Of a stretch of DNA of 64,000 nucleotides, positions 45,721-53,758 are shown one piece after another; position 1 is the stretch's first letter, and each line of letters starts with the position of its first letter. The position numbers and the translations under genes are program-made. Below the pieces are notes generated by a model. That model was not told the DNA's origin, made no database searches, and saw only the letters and a list, made by a program, of their open reading frames with translations. This stretch comes from Streptococcus sp. DD12 (lineage in GTDB: Bacteria; Bacillota; Bacilli; Lactobacillales; Streptococcaceae): assembly GCF_001578885.1 (NCBI RefSeq), contig NZ_KQ969495.1:281532-345531 (forward strand), written 5' to 3'.

Positions 45721-47391
45721 ATGAAGTCAGATATCGAAATCGCCCAAGAGGTGTCGTTAAAACCCATTACCGAGGTCGTTGCTCCTTTGGGAATTACCTC
45801 TGATGATTTGGAATTGTATGGCAAATACAAGGCCAAGTTGTCATTTGATAAGATTGCGAGTCTTCGTGATGAAAAACCAGGGAAGTTAGTTTTGGTGACA
45901 GCCATTAACCCGACTGCCGCAGGTGAAGGAAAATCAACCGTGACCATCGGGCTCGCAGATGCCTTGAATAAAATCGGTCAAAAAACGATGATTGCCCTAC
46001 GTGAACCTTCTTTAGGCCCTGTCATGGGGATTAAAGGAGGCGCTGCAGGTGGTGGTTATGCGCAAGTTCTCCCTATGGAAGATATCAATCTGCATTTTAC
46101 AGGAGATATGCATGCTATTACAACTGCTAATAATGCCCTGTCTGCCTTGATTGATAATCACCTCCATCAGGGGAATGCCTTGGGAATTGACCAACGTCGC
46201 ATTATCTGGAAACGCGTCGTAGACTTGAACGACCGTGCTTTGCGCCACGTCACCATTGGCTTGGGAAGTCCTGTAAATGGTATTCCACGTGAGGATGGTT
46301 TTGATATCACTGTAGCCTCTGAGATTATGGCTATTCTATGTTTGGCGACGGATATTGAAGACCTTAAGGAACGTTTGGCAAGTATCGTGATTGGCTACCG
46401 CTATGACCGGACACCGGTATATGTTCGTGACCTTGAGGTTGAAGGCGCCCTTGCGCTCATTCTTAAAGATGCCATTAAACCAAACTTGGTCCAAACCATT
46501 TATGGAACTCCAGCCTTTGTTCATGGTGGACCATTTGCCAATATCGCTCATGGCTGTAACTCAGTGTTGGCGACAGCTACAGCCCTCCGTTTGGCTGATA
46601 TCACGGTAACAGAAGCAGGTTTTGGAGCTGATTTAGGGGCTGAGAAGTTTTTGGATATCAAGGCACCTAACTTACCAACAGCACCAGATGCGGTTGTGAT
46701 TGTGGCGACACTTCGTGCCTTGAAGATGCATGGTGGGGTTGCAAAAGACCAACTCAACGAAGAAAATGTCGAAGCAGTTCGTGCTGGTTTTGCAAACCTT
46801 GCTCGCCACGTTGAAAATGTGCGTAAATTTGGCCTGCCAGCTGTTGTTGCCATTAATGAATTTGTTAGCGATACCCCTGCTGAAATCGCAGCTTTACGCG
46901 AATTGTGTGCAAGCATTGACGTGCCGGTCGCCTTGGCGAGTGTTTGGGCTGACGGTGCTGCAGGTGGTGTAGAGTTGGCGGAAACTCTTGTTAAGGTGTT
47001 GGATGAAGGCACTGCCGACTACCATACCTTGTATGATGCAGAAGCAGGTATCGAAGAAAAAATCCAAACGATTGTTCGTGACATTTACCGTGGCCGTCAG
47101 GTTGTTTTTGAAAAGAAAGCCTTAACCCAATTGGCGCAATTTAAGCGTCTGGGATGGGACAAGTTACCAGTATGTATGGCAAAAACGCAATATAGCTTTT
47201 CAGACAATCCGACAGCTTTGGGCGCACCGGAAGGTTTCGATATTACCGTGCGTGAACTGGTACCAAAATTGGGGGCTGGCTTTATCGTTGCCTTGACTGG
47301 TGATGTGATGACCATGCCTGGCTTGCCAAAACAACCAGCAGCACTGAAGATGGATGTCGCAGCTGACGGAACTGCAATCGGTCTCTTTTAA
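45721..47391 (+). CDS. fhs: formate-tetrahydrofolate ligase
   Basis: ATP-dependent formation of 10-formyl-THF for purine and formyl-Met synthesis. 556 residues, P-loop [10 protein letters not shown] (64-73) followed by [23 protein letters not shown] (the FTHFS signature, described by its start). Single gene with its own promoter and terminator; PurR-type boxes upstream fit its role in purine supply. Confidence 0.96.
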   Translation: MKSDIEIAQEVSLKPITEVVAPLGITSDDLELYGKYKAKLSFDKIASLRDEKPGKLVLVTAINPTAAGEGKSTVTIGLADALNKIGQKTMIALREPSLGPVMGIKGGAAGGGYAQVLPMEDINLHFTGDMHAITTANNALSALIDNHLHQGNALGIDQRRIIWKRVVDLNDRALRHVTIGLGSPVNGIPREDGFDITVASEIMAILCLATDIEDLKERLASIVIGYRYDRTPVYVRDLEVEGALALILKDAIKPNLVQTIYGTPAFVHGGPFANIAHGCNSVLATATALRLADITVTEAGFGADLGAEKFLDIKAPNLPTAPDAVVIVATLRALKMHGGVAKDQLNEENVEAVRAGFANLARHVENVRKFGLPAVVAINEFVSDTPAEIAALRELCASIDVPVALASVWADGAAGGVELAETLVKVLDEGTADYHTLYDAEAGIEEKIQTIVRDIYRGRQVVFEKKALTQLAQFKRLGWDKLPVCMAKTQYSFSDNPTALGAPEGFDITVRELVPKLGAGFIVALTGDVMTMPGLPKQPAALKMDVAADGTAIGLF

Positions 47392-47399
47392 AACAATGT

Positions 47400-47436
47400 T
47401 AAAAAGGTTTGTGCGTATAAGACCACAAGCCTTTTT
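47400..47436 (+). terminator. fhs terminator
   Basis: AAAAAGGTTTGTG (47401-47413) / CACAAGCCTTTTT (47424-47436), one G-T pair. Confidence 0.85.
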
Positions 47437-47460
47437 CGTCAGTCAAAAGCGAGGGTTTGT

Positions 47461-47489
47461 TTGTATTTGTGCCCTGCTTATGATATACT
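47461..47489 (+). promoter_or_regulatory. parC promoter
   Basis: -35 TTGTAT (47461-47466), 17-bp spacer, extended -10 TGATATACT (TATACT 47484-47489). The leader of about 100 nt holds a hairpin TGTCTAT/ATAGACA. Confidence 0.65.
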
Positions 47490-47597
47490 TGGTGATTGAA
47501 CTGTCTATTGTTTGAGCGCATAGACAAGTTACCTTCTAGAAAGGAATAGCCCTAAGAAAGCCAATGATTTTGGTCTTGTCTTTTGGGGAGGTAGAGC

Positions 47598-50072
47598 ATG
47601 ACTACTATACAAAACATGTCCCTAGAGGACATTATGGGAGACCGATTTGGACGTTATTCCAAGTACATCATCCAAGAACGGGCCCTACCAGATATTCGTG
47701 ATGGGTTAAAACCTGTGCAACGACGCATTCTTTATTCGATGAATAAGGATGGCAATACATTTGATAAAGGCTATCGAAAATCGGCTAAATCAGTCGGTAA
47801 TGTCATGGGGAATTTCCACCCCCATGGGGATTCGTCCATCTATGATGCGATGGTTCGGATGTCGCAAGATTGGAAAAACCGTGAAACGCTCATTGAGATG
47901 CACGGAAACAATGGGTCCATGGATGCCGATCCCCCCGCAGCTATGCGGTATACTGAGGCTCGCTTGTCCGAAATTGCCGGCTATCTCTTAAAAGATATCG
48001 ACAAAAAAACGGTACCTTTTGCGTGGAACTTTGATGATACCGAAAAAGAACCGACCGTCCTACCAGCTGCCTTTCCCAATCTGTTGGTCAATGGTGCAAC
48101 GGGTATCTCGGCAGGGTATGCGACGGATATTCCACCTCACAATCTTTCGGAAGTCATTGATGCCGTCATTTACTTGATTGATCACCCCCAGGCAAATGTT
48201 GACAAACTCATGACTTTTTTGCCAGGGCCTGATTTTCCGACTGGTGCCATCATTCAAGGGCGTAGTGAGATCAAAAAGGCATACGAGACCGGCAAGGGCC
48301 GTGTTGTCGTTCGCTCAAAAACAGCTATCGAAAGCCTCAAAGGTGGCAAAAAACAAATCGTCGTCACAGAAATTCCATACGAAGTCAATAAAGCGAATCT
48401 GGTTAAAAAGATCGAAGAAATTGCTCTGGCCAATAAGGTTCCTGGGATTGCCGATGTGCGGGATGAATCTGACCGTGATGGCTTGCGTATTGCCATCGAA
48501 TTAAAAAAAGATACGGATGACACGGTGGTACTCAACTACCTGCTCAAGTATACAGATTTACAAATTAATTACAATTTTAACATGGTTGCCATCGACAACT
48601 ATACGCCAAGGCAGGTTGGGCTTCTTCCTATCTTAAAAAGTTATGTTGCCCACCGTCAGGATATTATTGTCGCACGTTCCCGCTTTGATAAGGAAAAAGC
48701 AGAGAAGCGCTTGCACATTGTTGAAGGCTTGATTCGTGTCATTTCCATCCTCGACGAGGTGATTGCCTTGATTCGAGCCTCTGAAAACAAGTCAGATGCC
48801 AAGGAAAACCTTAAGGTCAGCTACGCCTTCACAGAAGAACAGGCTGAGGCTATCGTGACGCTGCAACTTTACCGTTTAACCAATACGGATATTGTGACCT
48901 TGCAGCAAGAAGAAGAGGAACTACGCCAAGAAATCGCACGACTAAAAGCTATCATCGGCGATGAGCGCACGCTCTTTAATGTCATGAAAAAAGAGCTCAG
49001 AGAGGTCAAAAAGAAATTTGCTAGCCCTCGCTTATCAGAACTCCAAGACCAGACGCAAACCATCGAGATTGATACGGCCAGCTTGATTGCTGAAGAAGAT
49101 GTCATGGTGACCGTCACGCGTTCAGGTTATATTAAACGAACCTCGTTGAGATCTTATGCGGCATCAACCCCTGACGAACTCGGAAAACGGGATGATGACC
49201 GTTTAATCTTGCGCGAGCAAGCTAAAACAACGCAGGTCTTGCTGATGTTTACCAATTTAGGGAATGTCATTTACCGTCCTATCCACGAACTCGCGGATAT
49301 TCGATGGAAAGACATCGGTGAACACCTGTCACAGACCATTACGGCATATGCGACCGAAGAAGAAATTATTTTAGCGCAAGTGCTTTCAGATTTTTCAGAA
49401 GCTACCGCCTATTACGCTGTTACAGCTAAGGGGCAGATAAAACGTTTTGCACAAATGGACCTCAAGCCTGGGCGTTCCTACAAGAGCAAGGCGGCCAAAT
49501 ATGCCAAATTAAAGGCTGCAGATGACCGCGTTCTTTCTGTTGGTGAGGTGGCTGAACGAGATCAAGTCCTTTTGATCAGTCAGAAGGGCTATGCCTTACG
49601 ATTTGACATGACGGAGGTGCCTCTTGTAGGGGCCAAGGCTGCCGGTGTCAAGGCCATGAACCTTAAAAATGATGATACGATTGCCAGTGCCTTTTTAACA
49701 GTTTCGGATAGTTTTTATTTACTAACACAAAGGGGAAGTCTTAAACGTCAAGCGGTTGATACCATACCGGTCACGTCACGGGCCAATCGTGGGCTACTTG
49801 TCCTGCGTGAGCTTAAGACGCAACCTCACCAAGTCTTTGTAGGGGGTCCTGTCTCCGGTCACAGTGATCAAGCTGTGGAGGAGTTAAATCTTTTCGCATC
49901 ACCTAAGGAGACGGACAAAGAGGAAACAGAGACACTTCATGTCTTTGACCAAGCTGGTCAGCATTATGAAGTTATCCTAGAGGACCTATCCCTGTCAGAG
50001 CGCACAAACAATGGGCGTTTCATCTCAGATACGATTTCCGACCAAGGTGTCGCTCAAGCTTATGTTGATTAA
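47598..50072 (+). CDS. parC: DNA topoisomerase IV subunit A
   Basis: Decatenates daughter chromosomes with ParE. 824 residues, active-site Tyr118 in MRYTEARL. The quinolone-determining region HPHGDSSIYDAMVRMSQ has S79 and D83, the susceptible-type residues of pneumococcal ParC. C-terminal six-bladed propeller is present. It has its own promoter after fhs; parE, commonly just upstream in streptococci, is not in this window. Normally ilvE follows directly; here a cytolysin gene is inserted. Confidence 0.96.
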   Translation: MTTIQNMSLEDIMGDRFGRYSKYIIQERALPDIRDGLKPVQRRILYSMNKDGNTFDKGYRKSAKSVGNVMGNFHPHGDSSIYDAMVRMSQDWKNRETLIEMHGNNGSMDADPPAAMRYTEARLSEIAGYLLKDIDKKTVPFAWNFDDTEKEPTVLPAAFPNLLVNGATGISAGYATDIPPHNLSEVIDAVIYLIDHPQANVDKLMTFLPGPDFPTGAIIQGRSEIKKAYETGKGRVVVRSKTAIESLKGGKKQIVVTEIPYEVNKANLVKKIEEIALANKVPGIADVRDESDRDGLRIAIELKKDTDDTVVLNYLLKYTDLQINYNFNMVAIDNYTPRQVGLLPILKSYVAHRQDIIVARSRFDKEKAEKRLHIVEGLIRVISILDEVIALIRASENKSDAKENLKVSYAFTEEQAEAIVTLQLYRLTNTDIVTLQQEEEELRQEIARLKAIIGDERTLFNVMKKELREVKKKFASPRLSELQDQTQTIEIDTASLIAEEDVMVTVTRSGYIKRTSLRSYAASTPDELGKRDDDRLILREQAKTTQVLLMFTNLGNVIYRPIHELADIRWKDIGEHLSQTITAYATEEEIILAQVLSDFSEATAYYAVTAKGQIKRFAQMDLKPGRSYKSKAAKYAKLKAADDRVLSVGEVAERDQVLLISQKGYALRFDMTEVPLVGAKAAGVKAMNLKNDDTIASAFLTVSDSFYLLTQRGSLKRQAVDTIPVTSRANRGLLVLRELKTQPHQVFVGGPVSGHSDQAVEELNLFASPKETDKEETETLHVFDQAGQHYEVILEDLSLSERTNNGRFISDTISDQGVAQAYVD

Positions 50073-50084
50073 TACTAAAAAAAC

Positions 50085-50109
50085 GGAGAGGATTATGTCC
50101 TCTTTTTTT
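50085..50109 (+). terminator. parC terminator
   Basis: AGAGGA (50087-50092) / TCCTCT (50098-50103), 5-nt loop, T-run. Confidence 0.8.
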
Positions 50110-50119
50110 CTTTCTTAAA

Positions 50120-50177
50120 AAATGTCAAACGTTTAATACAAAAAGTGTTGACATTTCATCAAAATCAGTAGTAAAAT
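50120..50177 (+). promoter_or_regulatory. cytolysin promoter with inverted-repeat operator
   Basis: -35 TTGACA (50148-50153), 18-bp spacer, -10 TAAAAT (50172-50177). AAATGTCAA (50120-50128) and TTGACATTT (50148-50156) form a 9-bp inverted repeat; the right arm contains the -35. Confidence 0.65.
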
Positions 50178-50186
50178 AGTCGCGTC

Positions 50187-50210
50187 TAGGAAAACGGTTA
50201 CAGTTTCCTA
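50187..50210 (+). promoter_or_regulatory. cre-like site and hairpin in cytolysin leader
   Basis: GGAAAACGGTTACA (50189-50202) matches the cre consensus TGWAANCGNTNWCA at 13 of 14 positions, just after the transcription start. The same stretch can form the hairpin TAGGAAA/TTTCCTA (50187-50193, 50204-50210). Confidence 0.6.
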
Positions 50211-50230
50211 AGTCAGAAAAGGAGATTGAC

Positions 50231-51982
50231 ATGAGTCAAAATAATGGTGAACAGCGGTTGCGTTATGGTATCCGCAAGTTAAGTATCGGCGTTTGCGCTG
50301 CTGTCATTGGGGCGTTTATTTTGGGAGCGTCCCCAGTTGTTCAAGCAGATGAAGTTGCACAAGAAGCACCGATAAGTGTTGAGACAGTGGTTACGACTGC
50401 CTCTCCAGTAACAGGTGATGAAACTGTTTCTAGTGACCAAGGTCTTGCTGATGTGTCAAACGTTACCACGTCAGACGTCAAGACTCAAGAAGTGAGTTCA
50501 GTTGCTGAAAATACTGCAGTTGCCAATCCTACAAAGAACGACACAGCAGCAGAACAAGCAACTGTCGCTGAAAAAACCAACTCTGACTCTGTCAATGATT
50601 ATCTTTATGGTTTGGATTACGACAAAACGAATATCTTAACGCGTCAAGGTGAGACCGTTGAAAATGTCCCTGCTACCAGCACACAAGAAAAGAATGGGGA
50701 ATTTGTTGTCGTTGAAAAAACGAAAAAGACCCTATCTACTGGGACTAGTGATGTATCCGTCAACGGAAATGATGCCATCTATGTTGGCGCCTTGCTAAAA
50801 GCAGACCAAAGCCTTTTGGAAAATCAACCAACGCTCATTAGTGTCCCTCGGCAAAAGGCAACCATTTCGATTGATCTACCAGGCTTGGTTGGCAAGCAAA
50901 GTAGCCTTAGTGTGAAGCCGACTGCAAGTCAAGTGCAAGATGCCGTCAATACCTTAGTTGCTAATTGGCAATCAAATCATGCAGGTAGTCAAGCGACACC
51001 AGCTCGTATGCAGTATGAAATGACCTCTGCCTACAGCATGAACCAGGTGAAAGCTAAACTAGGTCTTGATTTTGAAAAAATCGGAGCACCACTCAAAATT
51101 GATTTTGAAGCGGTCAATAAAGGTGAAAAACAAATTGAAATCGTAGACTTCAAGCAAATCTACTACACAGTGACTATGGATGCTCCGGAAAATCCAGCAG
51201 ATGTCTTTGATGCCAAGGTATCTGTGACTGACTTGAAGCGACGGGGAGTTGATGCAAAAACGCCACCTGTATACGTGTCTAGTGTGTCTTATGGGCGTCA
51301 AATGTATGTGACTTTTGAAACAACTAGCAAGTCTACTGAGTTTAAAGCTGCAATCGGCGCTCTTATCAAAGGCGTTACAATTGCACCAGGAACAGAATGG
51401 GCCCATGCCCTTAAAGATGTCAAAGTGAAAGCTGTCATCCTTGGTGGAAATGCGCAAGGAGCCGCGCGCGTGGTAACAGGAGACATCGAAACCCTTAAAG
51501 AACTCATCCGTGAAGGCGCAAGCTTTAGCGCACAAAGCCCAGCGGTAGCCATTTCTTATAAGACAGCCTTCTTGAAAGACAATGCGACAGCAACTTTTAA
51601 AAATCATACAGATTACATTGAAACCAAGGCTACTGCCTATAAGAATGGTTTCCTAAAACTCGAACATAAAGGGGCCTATATTGCGCGTTATACCATCACT
51701 TGGGACGAAGTGTCTTACGATAAGGATGGCAAAGAAGTTATCACTCACCGCCAGTGGGAAGATAATGGTAAAGGCCGAACAGCCGGCTTTAAGACAGAAC
51801 TTCAGTTTAAGGGGAATGTACGCAATCTTTCCGTCAAAATCGAAGAGCGGACAGGCCTGGCTTGGGAACCTTGGCGAACAGTATACAACCGTGTCGATTT
51901 GCCTTTGGTTCAAAATCGGACTATTACGCATCGTGGCACAACCCTTAATCCAAAAGTGAAAGAAGAAATCGTAAACGCCTGA
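50231..51982 (+). CDS. cholesterol-dependent cytolysin with YSIRK-type signal peptide
   Basis: Secreted pore-forming toxin of the thiol-activated cytolysin family, 583 residues. Residues 1-39: signal peptide with a YSIRK-like motif RYGIRKLSIG, likely cut after VQA39. Residues 40-120: Thr/Val/Ser-rich linker. About 121-470: domains 1-3 (YGLDYDKTNIL, PARMQYE, KGEKQIEIVDFKQIYYTV, NPADVFD, PPVYVSSVSYGRQMYVTFETTSKS by its words, AVILGG with G405-G406). About 471-583: membrane-binding domain 4 with undecapeptide E539-R549 ERTGLAWEPWR and the cholesterol-recognition pair T571-L572. The canonical undecapeptide is ECTGLAWEWWR; here Cys is Arg and the second Trp is Pro, and the only cysteine (C22) is in the signal peptide, so the toxin should be oxygen stable. 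The segment after AVILGG resembles pneumolysin most. No LPXTG. SD AAGGAG; no clear terminator before ilvE. Confidence 0.95.
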   Translation: MSQNNGEQRLRYGIRKLSIGVCAAVIGAFILGASPVVQADEVAQEAPISVETVVTTASPVTGDETVSSDQGLADVSNVTTSDVKTQEVSSVAENTAVANPTKNDTAAEQATVAEKTNSDSVNDYLYGLDYDKTNILTRQGETVENVPATSTQEKNGEFVVVEKTKKTLSTGTSDVSVNGNDAIYVGALLKADQSLLENQPTLISVPRQKATISIDLPGLVGKQSSLSVKPTASQVQDAVNTLVANWQSNHAGSQATPARMQYEMTSAYSMNQVKAKLGLDFEKIGAPLKIDFEAVNKGEKQIEIVDFKQIYYTVTMDAPENPADVFDAKVSVTDLKRRGVDAKTPPVYVSSVSYGRQMYVTFETTSKSTEFKAAIGALIKGVTIAPGTEWAHALKDVKVKAVILGGNAQGAARVVTGDIETLKELIREGASFSAQSPAVAISYKTAFLKDNATATFKNHTDYIETKATAYKNGFLKLEHKGAYIARYTITWDEVSYDKDGKEVITHRQWEDNGKGRTAGFKTELQFKGNVRNLSVKIEERTGLAWEPWRTVYNRVDLPLVQNRTITHRGTTLNPKVKEEIVNA

Positions 51983-52003
51983 GATTAAGAGATGAATTGT
52001 CAG

Positions 52004-52039
52004 AATTTTATGAAAAATACTTGCAATTTTCTGAAAAAA
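52004..52039 (+). promoter_or_regulatory. two CodY boxes at ilvE promoter
   Basis: AATTTTATGAAAAAT (52004-52018) and AATTTTCTGAAAAAA (52025-52039), each 13 of 15 to the CodY consensus and 21 bp apart. The second overlaps the promoter spacer. Confidence 0.7.
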
Positions 52040-52049
52040 GGACTAAACT
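52021..52049 (+). promoter_or_regulatory. ilvE promoter
   Basis: -35 TTGCAA (52021-52026), 17-bp spacer, -10 TAAACT (52044-52049). Confidence 0.7.
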
Positions 52050-52078
52050 AGTCTCAACATAAAAAAGGGAGACTTGCT

Positions 52079-53104
52079 ATGACGATAGATTTAGATTGGG
52101 AAAATTTAGGGTTCGAATACCGAAAGTTACCATTTCGCTATATTTCTTATTTTAAAGATGGCAAATGGGATGAGGGGCAACTAACAGAAGATGCAACCTT
52201 ACATATTTCCGAAGCGTCACCATCCTTGCACTATGGTCAAGAGGCCTTTGAAGGACTAAAAGCTTACCGGACAAAGTCAGGTTCTGTTCAACTGTTCCGT
52301 CCTGATAAGAATGCGGAACGTCTGCAAAGAACGGCCGATCGTCTTTTGATGCCACAAGTGCCAACGGATAAATTTGTCGATGCATGTAAGCAAGTGGTTC
52401 GTGCCAATGAAGATTATGTGCCACCTTATGGCAGTGGGGCTACCCTCTATTTGCGTCCGCTTCTGATTGGTGTTGGGGATATCATTGGGGTTCATCCAGC
52501 CGACGAATACATTTTTACCATCTTTGCAATGCCTGTTGGCAATTACTTCAAAGGTGGCTTAGCGCCAACCAACTTCCTTATTCAGGATGAATATGACCGG
52601 GCTGCTCCCCATGGAACTGGTGCAGCAAAGGTTGGTGGAAACTATGCTGCCAGCATGCTTCCAGGTAAGATTGCACATGACCGCAATTTCTCTGATGTTA
52701 TCTACTTGGATCCAGCGACACATACGAAAATAGAAGAAGTCGGATCCGCAAACTTCTTTGGTATTACAGCTGATAATGAATTTATTACACCGCTAAGCCC
52801 ATCAATCCTTCCATCTATCACCAAGTATTCTCTCCTAGAGTTAGCCGAAAAACGCTTTGGTATGACCGCTATCGAGGGGGATGTACGGATTGATGAGTTG
52901 GACAAATTCATCGAAGCAGGTGCCTGTGGGACAGCCGCAGTTATCTCCCCAATTGGAGGCGTGCAACACGGCGATGACTTCCATGTCTTTTACAGTGAAA
53001 CAGAAGTCGGTCCTGTGACCCGTCGCCTTTATGACGAATTGACCGGTATCCAATTTGGTGATGTCGAAGCGCCAGAAGGTTGGATTTTCCCAGTTGAGGC
53101 TTAA
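52079..53104 (+). CDS. ilvE: branched-chain amino acid aminotransferase
   Basis: PLP enzyme for the last step of Leu/Ile/Val synthesis and the first of their breakdown. 341 residues, fold type IV class; PLP lysine K184 in GTGAAKVGGNYAASM, and the EVGSANFFGI phosphate-binding region. Often called bcaT in streptococci. Two CodY boxes at the promoter fit control by branched-chain amino acids. A terminator follows. Confidence 0.95.
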   Translation: MTIDLDWENLGFEYRKLPFRYISYFKDGKWDEGQLTEDATLHISEASPSLHYGQEAFEGLKAYRTKSGSVQLFRPDKNAERLQRTADRLLMPQVPTDKFVDACKQVVRANEDYVPPYGSGATLYLRPLLIGVGDIIGVHPADEYIFTIFAMPVGNYFKGGLAPTNFLIQDEYDRAAPHGTGAAKVGGNYAASMLPGKIAHDRNFSDVIYLDPATHTKIEEVGSANFFGITADNEFITPLSPSILPSITKYSLLELAEKRFGMTAIEGDVRIDELDKFIEAGACGTAAVISPIGGVQHGDDFHVFYSETEVGPVTRRLYDELTGIQFGDVEAPEGWIFPVEA

Positions 53105-53114
53105 GATTTTAGAA

Positions 53115-53145
53115 AAAGAGAGCTTGTCAGGCTCTCTTTTTTTTT
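53115..53145 (+). terminator. ilvE terminator
   Basis: AAAGAGAGC (53115-53123) / GCTCTCTTT (53131-53139), 7-nt loop, long T-run. Confidence 0.88.
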
Positions 53146-53176
53146 GTAAAATAGTAGCTGTTGTAAAGGAGTAGGT

Positions 53177-53407
53177 ATGCGAAAAAAAGATAAGAAAATC
53201 GACGTGACATTAGAAGAAGTGACTTTAACGCTTCAGGGACAAGCCCTTGATGGCCTTAAGTTGGCACTAGGCTCCAAGACTATCGGAGAACTCATTGAGA
53301 CAGATAACGGCTTTAGTCAGATTGAAGAAGGCAATGTGACACAACAGTATAAGACCCTTGATCAAGCAATCACAGCCATTCTGGAAAAATATCATTTAAA
53401 TCATTAA
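53177..53407 (+). CDS. DUF2969 family protein
   Basis: 76 residues, basic start MRKKDKKIDVTLEE then a small alpha/beta protein ending ILEKYHLNH. The family is limited to lactic acid bacteria, of unknown function, and regularly sits between ilvE and rpsA in streptococci, as here. SD AAGGAG 7 nt before ATG. Confidence 0.8.
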   Translation: MRKKDKKIDVTLEEVTLTLQGQALDGLKLALGSKTIGELIETDNGFSQIEEGNVTQQYKTLDQAITAILEKYHLNH

Positions 53408-53413
53408 AAAGGG

Positions 53414-53442
53414 TTGCTATTTTAAGTTTTGTATGCTAGAAT
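53414..53442 (+). promoter_or_regulatory. tRNA-Tyr/tRNA-Gln promoter
   Basis: -35 TTGCTA (53414-53419), 17-bp spacer, extended -10 TGCTAGAAT (TAGAAT 53437-53442), 18 bp before the tRNA. Confidence 0.7.
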
Positions 53443-53459
53443 AGCTACTGTTACATATC

Positions 53460-53540
53460 GGAAGGGTAGCGAAGTGGCTAAACGCGGCGGACTGTAAATC
53501 CGCTCCTTCGGGTTCGGGGGTTCGAATCCCTCCCCTTCCA
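53460..53540 (+). tRNA. tRNA-Tyr (anticodon GTA)
   Basis: 81 nt with a long variable arm (class II). Acceptor GGAAGGG/CCCTTCC, anticodon loop CTGTAAA with GTA at 53494-53496, T-loop TTCGAAT, discriminator A. CCA not encoded. Confidence 0.95.
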
Positions 53541-53542
53541 CT

Positions 53543-53559
53543 TGGATGTGCAACATCCG
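53543..53559 (+). repeat. hairpin between tRNA genes
   Basis: GGATGT / ACATCC around GCA. A similar hairpin (AGATG/CATCT) follows tRNA-Gln at 53650-53663; they may be processing signals. Confidence 0.35.
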
Positions 53560-53566
53560 ATAATTT

Positions 53567-53638
53567 TGGGGTATAGCCAAGCGGTAAGGCAAGGGACTTT
53601 GACTCCCTCATGCGTTGGTTCGAATCCAGCTACCCCAG
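53567..53638 (+). tRNA. tRNA-Gln (anticodon TTG)
   Basis: 72 nt. Acceptor TGGGGTA/TACCCCA, anticodon stem AGGGA/TCCCT with loop CTTTGAC, anticodon TTG at 53599-53601, T-loop TTCGAAT, discriminator G. Same transcript as tRNA-Tyr. Confidence 0.95.
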
Positions 53639-53758
53639 TACAAGGTATTAGATGGCAACATCTGACACCGTCAAAGATAGTCATTGTCGTTGCGGGTTAC
53701 CTTAAAATAATATAGTCAGGGCTAGAATGGGCTAGTTCCTGTTGGAGGATTTTTTAGA

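Noticed and set aside
47490..47597. Riboswitch or T-box in the parC leader
   Set aside because: Only a simple hairpin is present; no T-box sequence or known aptamer core.
51059..51607. 182-codon minus-strand frame in the cytolysin gene
   Set aside because: Cys/His-rich shadow translation without start signals.
50231..51982. LPXTG-anchored surface protein suggested by the YSIRK-type signal
   Set aside because: There is no LPXTG, hydrophobic tail or charged end; the C-terminus is CDC domain 4.
50231..51982. CD59-binding cytolysin suggested by Pro in the undecapeptide
   Set aside because: The YXYX14RS motif associated with CD59 binding was not found by reading the protein; left only as a question.
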